Source: Ahrensia sp.
Lineage (GTDB): Bacteria; Pseudomonadota; Alphaproteobacteria; Rhizobiales; Rhizobiaceae
Length of the DNA: 64,000 nucleotides
Direction: 5' to 3'
Assembly (NCBI GenBank): GCA_002698425.1
Contig: NZXU01000006.1
Coordinates: 15,290-79,289 of the forward strand
The notes below the pieces were generated by a model, which saw only the letters and a list, made by a program, of their open reading frames with translations, did not search any database and was not told the DNA's origin. Of the stretch, positions 18,577-26,817 are shown piece by piece; the stretch's first letter is position 1; each line of letters begins with the position of its first letter. Made by a program: the position numbers and the translations under genes.

Positions 18577-19138
18577 GTGATATTCCCGAAAAGTCGATGC
18601 CCCGGCGCGCCGCCATGCGGCGGCCGAGATTGCGTAGGTCGTCGATGGTCAGGCGGACCCGCGCAAGCGGCAGGACGATTGCATTCTCGACGATCAGATG
18701 CCGCCTCTCATTCGCCGCGAACCGGTGCAAAAGGCCTTGAAACGCGTTCGTGAAACGCTTCCGGCCGGTTTTATCGGACAGGCCTTCGACGATAACCTCC
18801 GCGTCCAGCTTGTCGGCCGCATGTTCCTGGCTCAGTTCGCCGAGAACCTCCTCTATCCGGTCCTCCGGTTCGGCACGACGGCGAAGCAGCGGAAACAGAT
18901 CCTCTTCCTCGTCGATGACGTGCGGACCGAAATCCTCGCGCAGGAAGCGCAAGACGGCGGCGATGCACTCCTCGTCGCGGCTTTCCGCATCAGCAATCCG
19001 ATCGATCATCCAGCACAGGGTGCGCTGCCGAAAATGCTCGGAGAAGACGTAGTCGAGCGGCGTGGCAAGCTGCGCCGAAGGCGTCGGAGTAGCAAGAGCC
19101 TGGAGTGCCATATGACGTGCTTCGTCGGTCTTGTTCAT
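18566..19138 (-). CDS. Hemerythrin HHE-domain protein
   Basis: 190 aa. Helical protein with HFRQRTLCWMIDRIAD, DFGPHVIDEEEDLFPLL and a late RRHLIVENAIVLPLA segment, giving the spaced His and Glu residues of a four-helix diiron bundle. Such proteins sense or detoxify oxygen or nitric oxide. It follows the isomerase gene after 11 bp and overlaps the carbonic anhydrase gene. In denitrification clusters HHE proteins often repair or protect metal centres from NO; that role here is inferred from context. Confidence 0.82.
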   Translation of the reverse strand: MNKTDEARHMALQALATPTPSAQLATPLDYVFSEHFRQRTLCWMIDRIADAESRDEECIAAVLRFLREDFGPHVIDEEEDLFPLLRRRAEPEDRIEEVLGELSQEHAADKLDAEVIVEGLSDKTGRKRFTNAFQGLLHRFAANERRHLIVENAIVLPLARVRLTIDDLRNLGRRMAARRGIDFSGISHAN

Positions 19139-19149
19139 CGGCCACGCTC

Positions 19150-20061
19150 CTATTGCACGAGCGGTCCTTCAGCGGTGTCCAGCGAAATGCCGCGAATGTC
19201 GGCTTGTCCGGCAAGGACGGCGATGTATTGCGACACCGCCCTGGACCAGGCCGATGCCTCCAGCCAGGCGGCGATCCGGTCGGCCACCATTTCGTAAGGC
19301 AGTTGCCGACCCTCGACCTTCCGGTCCAGCGCGATGACGTGAAAGCCGAACCGGCTTTCCACCGGTGCGGCCGAAATCCCGCCTTCCCGCATCGTCGACA
19401 CGGCGGCCTCGAATTCGGCCACCGTGCTGCCGCGCGTCAGTTGCCCGAGATTGCCGCCCTGCTCGCGCGAGGGGCAATCGGAGTTCTCCCGGGCAAGCAA
19501 CGCAAAGCGTTCGGGCTTGTCGGCAAGCAGTTCGCAAAGCGCAACGGCACGCTCTTTCGCAGCGGCACGCGCCTGCCGATCGCTCTCCGGGGCGGCGAGG
19601 AGAATGTGGCGTGCCTCGAAAAGCGGTTCGGTGCGGAATTTTTCCGGGTGACGCTCGTAGTAGCGCAGGCGTTCTTCTTCGGTCGCCGACGGCGCTTGAG
19701 CCTCACGGTCGACCAGAAAGCGGATCGCTGCGTCGCGCTCCGTTTCCGTTCGGTCGCTTTCGTCGCGCTCCGGCACCGCGGCGATTTCCAGTCGCTGCGC
19801 CTCCTGCCAGAGCAGTTCGCGAATTACCAGGGCTTGCGCCGCGGCGCGCAATGCGGCGCCTGGATTTTCCGCCGGATGGTTTTGCGCCTCGGCAAGGATT
19901 TCGCTCTCGGGAATCGCTATCCCGTTTACCGAAATTTCCCTGATGACCGGGGCCGCCTTCGGTGGGATCTTTGTATCCGGCTCCTGGTAAGTCGAGTAGC
20001 TGCCCCCCTGCGGCGCTGCCGCAGGGGATTCGATAGACGGATTCCTATAGATCGTCGCCAT
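19150..20061 (-). CDS. PpiC-type peptidyl-prolyl isomerase (parvulin, NifM-like)
   Basis: 303 aa. Residues about 145-260 form a rotamase domain: ARHILLA, LALLARENSDCPSREQGGNL (in family form), FEAAVSTMREGGISAAPVES and FGFHVIALDRK. The N-terminal part has a SurA/NifM-like helical chaperone section. No signal peptide is evident, so it is probably cytoplasmic. It lies 3 bp after narI; a parvulin next to narGHJI is a known arrangement and suggests help in maturing the nitrate reductase. Confidence 0.88.
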   Translation of the reverse strand: MATIYRNPSIESPAAAPQGGSYSTYQEPDTKIPPKAAPVIREISVNGIAIPESEILAEAQNHPAENPGAALRAAAQALVIRELLWQEAQRLEIAAVPERDESDRTETERDAAIRFLVDREAQAPSATEEERLRYYERHPEKFRTEPLFEARHILLAAPESDRQARAAAKERAVALCELLADKPERFALLARENSDCPSREQGGNLGQLTRGSTVAEFEAAVSTMREGGISAAPVESRFGFHVIALDRKVEGRQLPYEMVADRIAAWLEASAWSRAVSQYIAVLAGQADIRGISLDTAEGPLVQ

Positions 20062-20064
20062 GGT

Positions 20065-20784
20065 TCACTCCGCCGGAAGCCGGGTTTGCGCCGCCCGACG
20101 ATTGCGTTCGCGCACGACCTGATAGCCGGGCCGCCACATGTAGCGCACGGGCACGCTCAGCATGTGAACGAGACGCGTGAACGGGAACAGCAGCAGGATC
20201 GTCAGGCCGAGCACGAGGTGCAGCTTGAAGATGATCGAGGCCTCGGCGACATAGCTGGACGCGTCCAGGTTGAAGGTGAAGATGCCCTGCGCCCAGGTCA
20301 TGAACTTCACCATCTCGTGGCCATCGAGATGCTGCAGCGATACCGGGATCGTCAACAGGCCGAGCGCGAGCTGGATCCACAGCAGGATGATGATCAACGT
20401 GTCGCTGAAGCTCGACGTGGCGCGCACGCGGGCATCGAACAGACGCCGGTGGACCAGCAGCGTTCCACCGACGATGGCCATGATCCCTGCAATACCGCCG
20501 GCGATGATCGCCAGCAATTGCTTGGCGCCGTGGCTGATGCCGAGCATGTCGAACAGCGCAATCGGGGTGAGCAGGCCGATCAGGTGGCCGAAGAAAATCA
20601 CCAGAACGCCGACATGGAACAGCACCGATCCCCAGACCAGTTGCTTGCGTCGCAACAACTGCGAGGAACCGGACCGCCAGGTGTAGGGCTCGCGGTCGTA
20701 GCGCACGATGGTGCCGAGGATCAGGACCACCAGCGCGATGTAGGGATAGATCCCGAAGAGAAGCGTATTCAGAAAATCAAACAT
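20065..20784 (-). CDS. narI: Respiratory nitrate reductase gamma subunit (cytochrome b)
   Basis: 239 aa, five membrane helices beginning LFGIYPYIALVVLILGTIVR. Contains the NarI signatures REPYTWRSGSSQLL, GSVLFHVGVLVIFFGHLIGL (heme-ligand histidines) and FKLHLVLGLTILLLFPFTRL with a late heme His pair ending RLVHMLSVP. It takes electrons from quinol and passes them to NarH. Ribosome site GGAGAACGGG precedes the ATG; 12 bp after narJ. Confidence 0.96.
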   Translation of the reverse strand: MFDFLNTLLFGIYPYIALVVLILGTIVRYDREPYTWRSGSSQLLRRKQLVWGSVLFHVGVLVIFFGHLIGLLTPIALFDMLGISHGAKQLLAIIAGGIAGIMAIVGGTLLVHRRLFDARVRATSSFSDTLIIILLWIQLALGLLTIPVSLQHLDGHEMVKFMTWAQGIFTFNLDASSYVAEASIIFKLHLVLGLTILLLFPFTRLVHMLSVPVRYMWRPGYQVVRERNRRAAQTRLPAE

Positions 20785-20796
20785 GGTCCCGTTCTC

Positions 20797-21504
20797 CTAG
20801 ACCGTCGTTTCTTGCGTCACGTCGGAGGGCTTGCGGTGGGAGGCGCGTATCTGGCGCTGCAGCCGGTCCGGCCCGCAGGCGTTTTCGCCGGCATTGCCGC
20901 CGAATGTGACCGCCTCCTCCTCCCAGACGCGGTCGAGCGCCTCGAGATCGGCAGGGTCATCCTCGGGCGTTTCCAGCAGTTCACGCAGGAGCCTGGCGTC
21001 GGGCTTTCCCCGCGCCATCGCCTCCAGAACGCCGAAAGCACCGGCATAAACCGATTTGCGCTTCTTCAGCCGCTGACGCAGCGCAGCCAGGATATGCGCG
21101 GTCTGACCGAGCAGTTCGGCTGCCTCTGCCTGCGGCTTGGTCGACAGGTATTCGAGGAACATCGGCAGATAGTCCGGCAGTTCCTTCGCATCGATTTCGA
21201 AGCCGTCGGCCTCGTACATCGCCATAAGATCGACCATCGCCTGCCCGCGGTCGCGGCTTTCGCCATGGACATGCTCGAAGAGATGCAGAGACAGCGACCG
21301 CGTACGGTCGAACAGGAACACGTAGCGTTCCTGCGCGTCGTAGAGATCGAGCGCGGCGATGTCGTCGACGAGACGCTTGAGCGCCGCAGCTTCACGGTCG
21401 CCAATGCCGCCGTCGAGCGCCACCTTGAGTTCCGGAAGCGCCGCCTTGATATCCTCGGTCGGATAGGACAGCAGCAGTGAAATGACCTTGAGAGCCGTGT
21501 TCAT
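20797..21504 (-). CDS. narJ: Nitrate reductase molybdenum cofactor assembly chaperone
   Basis: 235 aa. A NarJ/TorD-family all-helical chaperone: LSYPTEDIKAALPELKVAL at the N-terminus and HLFEHVHGESRDRGQAMVDL plus LPDYLPMFLEYLS in the middle, all typical of NarJ. It binds apo-NarG so that the cofactor is inserted before membrane attachment. Its start shares one base with the narH stop. Confidence 0.95.
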   Translation of the reverse strand: MNTALKVISLLLSYPTEDIKAALPELKVALDGGIGDREAAALKRLVDDIAALDLYDAQERYVFLFDRTRSLSLHLFEHVHGESRDRGQAMVDLMAMYEADGFEIDAKELPDYLPMFLEYLSTKPQAEAAELLGQTAHILAALRQRLKKRKSVYAGAFGVLEAMARGKPDARLLRELLETPEDDPADLEALDRVWEEEAVTFGGNAGENACGPDRLQRQIRASHRKPSDVTQETTV

Positions 21505-23042
21505 CAGACCTGCTCCTTGAAGATGTCGGTTGGCGTTTGGATGGTGCGCGTGCGCTTGGCCCCGAAGAGATCGCTATCGGAGGAACCGCCGGAGCAGCCG
21601 TTGCCGAAGGAGAAACCGCAGGAGCCGCGAACGTCATAGGCGTCCTCGGAGATTTCGCGGTGCGATGTCGGGATGACGAAGCGGTCCTCGTAATTGGCGA
21701 TCGCCATCACGTGGTACATCTCCTCGATCATCTGGCCGGTCATGCCGACCTTCTCCGCTACGACCTCGTCGATCACGCCGTCGATCGTCTTGGCGCGCAT
21801 GTAGGCCCGCATGGCCAGCATGCGTTCGAGCGCGGAGACGACCGGCGCTTCCTTGCCTGCTGTCAGGAGATTGGCGAGATAGCGCACCGGGATCCGAAGA
21901 GAGCGGACGTCGGGAATGCCGCCGTCCATGCCGATCTTTCCCGATTGGGCAGCCGACTGCAAAGGCGACAATGGAGGAATGTACCAGACCATCGGCAAGG
22001 TCCGGTATTCGGGATGCAGCGGAAATGCGACCTTCCATTCCATCGCCATCTTGTAGACCGGCGATTTTTTCGCCGATTCAAGCCAAGCTTCCGGCACACC
22101 GTCCTTGCGCGCCTGCTCGATCACCGCGGGATCGTTCGGGTCGAGGAAGACCTTGAGCTGCTCCTCGTAGAGGTCCTTTTCGTCGGCGGTCGAGGCTGCC
22201 TCGGAAATGCGGTCAGCGTCATAGAGCACCACGCCGAGATAGCGGATACGGCCGACGCAGGTTTCTGAACAGACGGTCGGCTGGCCGGACTCGATGCGAG
22301 GATAGCAGAAGGTGCACTTCTCGGATTTGCCGGAAGACCAATTGTAATAGATCTTCTTGTAGGGGCAGCCCGAGACGCACATGCGCCAGCCGCGGCATTT
22401 TTCCTGATCGATCAGGACGATGCCGTCATCCTCGCGCTTGTAGATCGCGCCCGACGGGCACGCCGCGACGCAGGTCGGGTTGAGGCAATGCTCGCACAGC
22501 CTCGGCAGATACATCATGAAGGTGTTCTCGAACTCGCCGTAGATCTCCTTCTCGATGCCTTCGAAGTTGTAGTCGGCCGACCGCTTGGAGAACTCGCCGC
22601 CCAGGATTTCCTCCCAGTTCGGGCCCCATTCGATCTTCTGCATGCGCTCACCGGTGATCTGGGAGCGCGGGCGCGCCGTCGGCGTCGCCTGACATTCGCG
22701 GGCGGTCTGCAGATGCCCGTAATCGAAATCGAACGGCTCGTAATAATCGTCGATTTCCGGCAGGTCGGGATTGGCGAATATCTTGGCGAGGATGCGCCAT
22801 TTGGCGCCCATCTTCGGCTCGATCTTGCCGTTGGAACGGCGCGTCCAGCCGCCGTTCCATCTCTTCTGGTTTTCCCATTCCTTGGGATACCCGATGCCCG
22901 GCTTGGTCTCGACATTGTTGAACCAGGCGTATTCGACGCCTTCCCGGTTCGTCCAGACGTTCTTGCAGGTCACCGAGCATGTGTGACACCCGATGCATTT
23001 ATCGAGGTTCAGCACCATTCCGATTTGAGCGCGGATTTTCAT
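21504..23042 (-). CDS. narH: Respiratory nitrate reductase beta subunit (iron-sulfur)
   Basis: 512 aa. Four cysteine clusters are visible: CIGCHTCSVTCKNVW near residue 16, CEHCLNPTCVAACPSG near 184, CRGWRMCVSGCPYKK near 217 (Trp in place of a Cys marks the 3Fe-4S site) and the pair CTFCYPRIES and CSETCVGR. These carry electrons from NarI heme to NarG. It overlaps narG by 4 bp. Confidence 0.97.
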   Translation of the reverse strand: MKIRAQIGMVLNLDKCIGCHTCSVTCKNVWTNREGVEYAWFNNVETKPGIGYPKEWENQKRWNGGWTRRSNGKIEPKMGAKWRILAKIFANPDLPEIDDYYEPFDFDYGHLQTARECQATPTARPRSQITGERMQKIEWGPNWEEILGGEFSKRSADYNFEGIEKEIYGEFENTFMMYLPRLCEHCLNPTCVAACPSGAIYKREDDGIVLIDQEKCRGWRMCVSGCPYKKIYYNWSSGKSEKCTFCYPRIESGQPTVCSETCVGRIRYLGVVLYDADRISEAASTADEKDLYEEQLKVFLDPNDPAVIEQARKDGVPEAWLESAKKSPVYKMAMEWKVAFPLHPEYRTLPMVWYIPPLSPLQSAAQSGKIGMDGGIPDVRSLRIPVRYLANLLTAGKEAPVVSALERMLAMRAYMRAKTIDGVIDEVVAEKVGMTGQMIEEMYHVMAIANYEDRFVIPTSHREISEDAYDVRGSCGFSFGNGCSGGSSDSDLFGAKRTRTIQTPTDIFKEQV

Positions 23043-26000
23043 TCTGCCGCCTCCTTGTGTGCGGGTTCGCGGTAAGGACCTTCCAGCCAGTCGACCTCGT
23101 CGAGCTTGTGGATGACGACGAATTCGTCGCGGTTGGATCCGACCGTGCCGTAGTAGTTGAAGCCGTAGGATTGCTGTGCGTAGCCGCCGATCATGTGGGT
23201 CGGCTTGGTGATCGCCCGCGTGACGGAGTTGTGAATACCGCCGCGCTGGCCGGTGATCTGCGATCCCGGCGTGTTCACGATCTTCTCCTGCGCGTGATAC
23301 ATGAAGATCGTGCCGTCCTTCATGCGCTGGGAGACGACAACGCGGGCGACGATGGCGCCGTTGGAGTTGAAGACCTCCACCCAGTCATTGTCGACGAGGC
23401 CGCCCTTCTTCGCGTCCACTTCAGAAATCCAGACGACCGGGCCGCCGCGATTGAGCGTCAGCATCATCAGGTTGTCGGAATAGGTGGAGTGGATGCCCCA
23501 CTTCTGGTGCGGGGTGATGAAGTTCAGCACCACCTGCGGCTTGCCGTTCGATTTCGACTCGATGACCGGATTGATGGTCTTGGTGTCGATCGGCGGACGA
23601 TAGACGCAGAAGGCTTCGCCGAAGGCCCGCATCCACAGATGATCCTGATAGAGCTGCTGGCGGCCGGAAATCGTCCGCCAGGGGATCAATTCGTGAACGT
23701 TGGTGTATCCGGCATTGTAGCAAACCTTCTCGGACTCGATCCCCGACCAGGTCGGCGACGAGATGATCTTGCGCGGCTGGGCGACCACATCGCGGAAGCG
23801 GATTTTCTCGTCTTCCTTGGGAAGCGCGAGATGAGCGTGTTCGCGACCCGTCGCCTTCGACAGGGCCTGCCATGCCTTGACCGCCACTTCGCCGTTGGTT
23901 TCCGGCGCAAGCGACAGGATGACTTCCGTCGCGTCGATGTCGGTCTCGATCTTCGGACGGCCCTTTGTGGCGCCCTCCTCCGTAACGAGCCCGTTCAACC
24001 GGCCGAGAAGCTCGACCTCGTGCTCGGTGTTCCAGGAAATCCCCTTGCCGCCATTGCCGAGCTTTTCCAGAAGCGGACCGAGCGCGGTGAACCGCTTGTA
24101 GAGGTTGGGATAGTCGCGCTCGACAACCGCCACTGCCGGCATGGTCTTGCCGGGGATCAGGTCCGTCTCGCCCCTCTTCCAGTCCTTGACGTCAAACGGC
24201 TGGGCGAGTTCGCCCGGCGTGTCGTGCAGGATCGGCACCAGAACAACGTCCTTCTCGACGCCGAGGACTTCCGGGGCAACTTCCGAGAACTTCTTGGCGA
24301 TTCCCTTGAAGATGTCCCAGTCGCTCCTCGCCTCCCAGGCGGGGTCCGCCGCGCTTGTCAGCGGATGGATGAAGGGATGCATGTCGGACGTGTTGAGGTC
24401 GTTCTTTTCGTACCAGGTCGCGGTCGGCAGAACGATGTCGGAATAGACGCATGTGGTCGACATGCGGAAATCGAGCGTGACCAGCAGGTCGAGCTTTCCC
24501 TCCGGCGCCTTGTCATGCCACACGGCCTCTTTCGATTCCTGCCGCCCCTCCTCGCCGAGATCCTTGCCGAGCACGCCATGCGACGTGCCGAGCAGGTGCT
24601 TGAGGAAATATTCGTGCCCTTTGCCAGAAGAACCGAGCAGGTTGGAGCGCCAGACGAACAGGTTTCGCGGCCAGTTGGCTTCGTCATCCGGATCGACGCA
24701 GGACATTTCCAGCTTGCCGGACTTCAGCTCTGCAGCAACGTAATCCTTCGGTTCCTTCTTGGCCTTTTCGGCCGCCTTGGCGATATCCAGCGGATTCGCC
24801 TTGAGCTGCGGTGCGGATGGCAGCCAGCCCATGCGTTCGGCGCGGATATTGTAGTCGATGAGCGTACCGTCCCACGGGCCTTCCGGCGCCGTTGGCGAAA
24901 GGATCTCGTCGACTTTCAGCGTTTCGTAGCGCCACTGGTCGGTGTGCGCATAGAAGAAGGACGTGGAGTTCATCTGCCTCGGCGGACGGCTCCAGTCGAG
25001 CCCGAAGGCAAGCGGTAGCCAGCCGGTCTGCGGACGCAGTTTTTCCTGGCCGACATAGTGGCTCCAGCCGCCGCCGGACTGGCCGACGCAGCCGCACATG
25101 ACCAGAAGATTGATGATCCCCCGGTAGTTCATGTCCATGTGGTACCAGTGGTTCAGACCGGCGCCGAGGATGACCATCGAGCGGCCCTTGGTCTTCTCCG
25201 CATTGGCGGCGAATTCGCGGGCGACAGTGATGATGCTCTCACGGGGAACACCCGTGATCTTTTCCGCCCAGGCCGGCGTGTAAGGCTGGTTGTCGTCATA
25301 GGACGTGGCGCAGCTTCCGTCCTTCAGCCCACGGTCGAGGCCGTAGTTGGCGACGAACAGGTCGAAGACGGTGGCGACAAGCGCGTCGCCTTCCGCTAGC
25401 TTGACCTTCTTGGCGGGAACCGAACGCAGCAGCACGCTGTCGTGGTCGGTGCCCTCGAAATGGTCGTGCTCGCGATTGCCGAAATAGGGGAAACCGACCG
25501 AAGCGATCTGGTCGTGATCCCCGTCCATGATCAGGCTCATGTCGAGTTCGACATCCCTGCCCTTGCCGTCCTTGGATTCCAGGTTCCACTTGCCCTGTTC
25601 GCCCCAGCGGAAGCCGGCGGAACCGTTGGGCGCCACGATCTTCTTGGACTTCCCGTCGATCGCGACGGTCTTCCACTCCGGATTATTGGTCTCGCCGAGA
25701 CCGTCCTTGAAATCGGAGGCTCGCAACAGCCGCTCGGGAATGTAGTGACCGTCCTTCCTGACCAGGCGAACTAGCATCGGCATGTCGGTATAGCGGCGGC
25801 AATAGTCCTCGAAATAGTCGGCCTGCCGGTCGAGATGGAATTCGCGCAGGACGACATGCCCAAGCGCCATCGCCAGCGCGGCGTCGGTGCCCTGCTTGGG
25901 ATGAAGCCACATGTCCGAGAACTTCGCGGCTTCCGAATAGTCCGGCGACACGACGACGGACTTCGCGCCCTTGTAGCGGACCTCGGTATAGAAGTGAGCA

Positions 26001-26791
26001 TCGGGCGTGCGCGTCTGCGGCACGTTCGATCCCCACAGCATCAGGAAGCCGGAATTGTACCAGTCGGCCGATTCCGGCACGTCGGTCTGCTCGCCCCAGG
26101 TCATCGGCGATGCCGGCGGCAGATCGCAGTACCAGTCGTAGAAGGACATGCAGACGCCGCCAAGCAGCGACAGGTAACGTGATCCCGCCGCATAGGAGAC
26201 CATCGACATCGCAGGGATCGGCGAAAAGCCGATGACACGGTCCGGTCCCCATTTGCGCGCGGTGTAGGCGTTGGCCGCCGCGATGATCTCGTTGACCTCG
26301 TCCCAGGTCGCCCGGACGAAACCACCATGGCCGCGCACCTTGATGTAATCGGAGCGTTTTGCCGGATCTTCCTGGATCGCGGTCCAGGCGCCGACCGGCG
26401 TCTTGACCACCCGTTCCTTGCGCCACTGCTTGAGGAGCCGAGCGCGCACCAGAGGATATTTCACCCGGTTGGCCGAATACATGTACCAGGAATAACTGGC
26501 ACCGCGCGAACATCCGCGCGGCTCGTGGTTGGGAAGGTCCGGGCGCGTGCGGGGATAATCCGTCTGCTGGGTTTCCCAGGTAACGATCCCGCCCTTGACG
26601 TAGATCTTCCACGAGCAGGAGCCGGTGCAGTTGGCGCCATGCGTCGACCGCACGATCTTGTCGTGCTGCCAGCGCTTTCTGTAGGCGTCTTCCCAATCCC
26701 GGTTCTCGTTGGTTGTGACCCCGTGCCCCTTGGAGAAGGTGCCGGTATTTTTGCGCGCCAGGAAATTAAGGCGGTCAAGAAGTTGTGACAT
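23039..26791 (-). CDS. narG: Respiratory nitrate reductase alpha subunit (Mo-bis-MGD)
   Basis: 1250 aa, usual NarG length. The N-terminus has the FS0 cluster ligands HGANCTGSCSW (His plus Cys) and the later PRGCSRG, then YSWYMYSANRVKYPL. The catalytic Asp region lies in NSGFLMLWGSNVPQTRTPDA. No twin-arginine signal is present, consistent with a cytoplasm-facing NarG. It reduces nitrate to nitrite using molybdenum cofactor. It starts 26 bp after narK. Confidence 0.97.
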   Translation of the reverse strand: MSQLLDRLNFLARKNTGTFSKGHGVTTNENRDWEDAYRKRWQHDKIVRSTHGANCTGSCSWKIYVKGGIVTWETQQTDYPRTRPDLPNHEPRGCSRGASYSWYMYSANRVKYPLVRARLLKQWRKERVVKTPVGAWTAIQEDPAKRSDYIKVRGHGGFVRATWDEVNEIIAAANAYTARKWGPDRVIGFSPIPAMSMVSYAAGSRYLSLLGGVCMSFYDWYCDLPPASPMTWGEQTDVPESADWYNSGFLMLWGSNVPQTRTPDAHFYTEVRYKGAKSVVVSPDYSEAAKFSDMWLHPKQGTDAALAMALGHVVLREFHLDRQADYFEDYCRRYTDMPMLVRLVRKDGHYIPERLLRASDFKDGLGETNNPEWKTVAIDGKSKKIVAPNGSAGFRWGEQGKWNLESKDGKGRDVELDMSLIMDGDHDQIASVGFPYFGNREHDHFEGTDHDSVLLRSVPAKKVKLAEGDALVATVFDLFVANYGLDRGLKDGSCATSYDDNQPYTPAWAEKITGVPRESIITVAREFAANAEKTKGRSMVILGAGLNHWYHMDMNYRGIINLLVMCGCVGQSGGGWSHYVGQEKLRPQTGWLPLAFGLDWSRPPRQMNSTSFFYAHTDQWRYETLKVDEILSPTAPEGPWDGTLIDYNIRAERMGWLPSAPQLKANPLDIAKAAEKAKKEPKDYVAAELKSGKLEMSCVDPDDEANWPRNLFVWRSNLLGSSGKGHEYFLKHLLGTSHGVLGKDLGEEGRQESKEAVWHDKAPEGKLDLLVTLDFRMSTTCVYSDIVLPTATWYEKNDLNTSDMHPFIHPLTSAADPAWEARSDWDIFKGIAKKFSEVAPEVLGVEKDVVLVPILHDTPGELAQPFDVKDWKRGETDLIPGKTMPAVAVVERDYPNLYKRFTALGPLLEKLGNGGKGISWNTEHEVELLGRLNGLVTEEGATKGRPKIETDIDATEVILSLAPETNGEVAVKAWQALSKATGREHAHLALPKEDEKIRFRDVVAQPRKIISSPTWSGIESEKVCYNAGYTNVHELIPWRTISGRQQLYQDHLWMRAFGEAFCVYRPPIDTKTINPVIESKSNGKPQVVLNFITPHQKWGIHSTYSDNLMMLTLNRGGPVVWISEVDAKKGGLVDNDWVEVFNSNGAIVARVVVSQRMKDGTIFMYHAQEKIVNTPGSQITGQRGGIHNSVTRAITKPTHMIGGYAQQSYGFNYYGTVGSNRDEFVVIHKLDEVDWLEGPYREPAHKEAAE

Positions 26792-26817
26792 CGCATGTGT
26801 CCTTTCGTGTCAGCCGG

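Noticed and set aside
19105..21480. 791-codon plus-strand frame opposite the narJ/narI/isomerase genes
   Set aside because: Antisense shadow of three well-identified genes; Arg/Gln-rich without domains.
22979..25018. 679-codon plus-strand frame opposite narH/narG
   Set aside because: Antisense shadow; narG and narH are certain.
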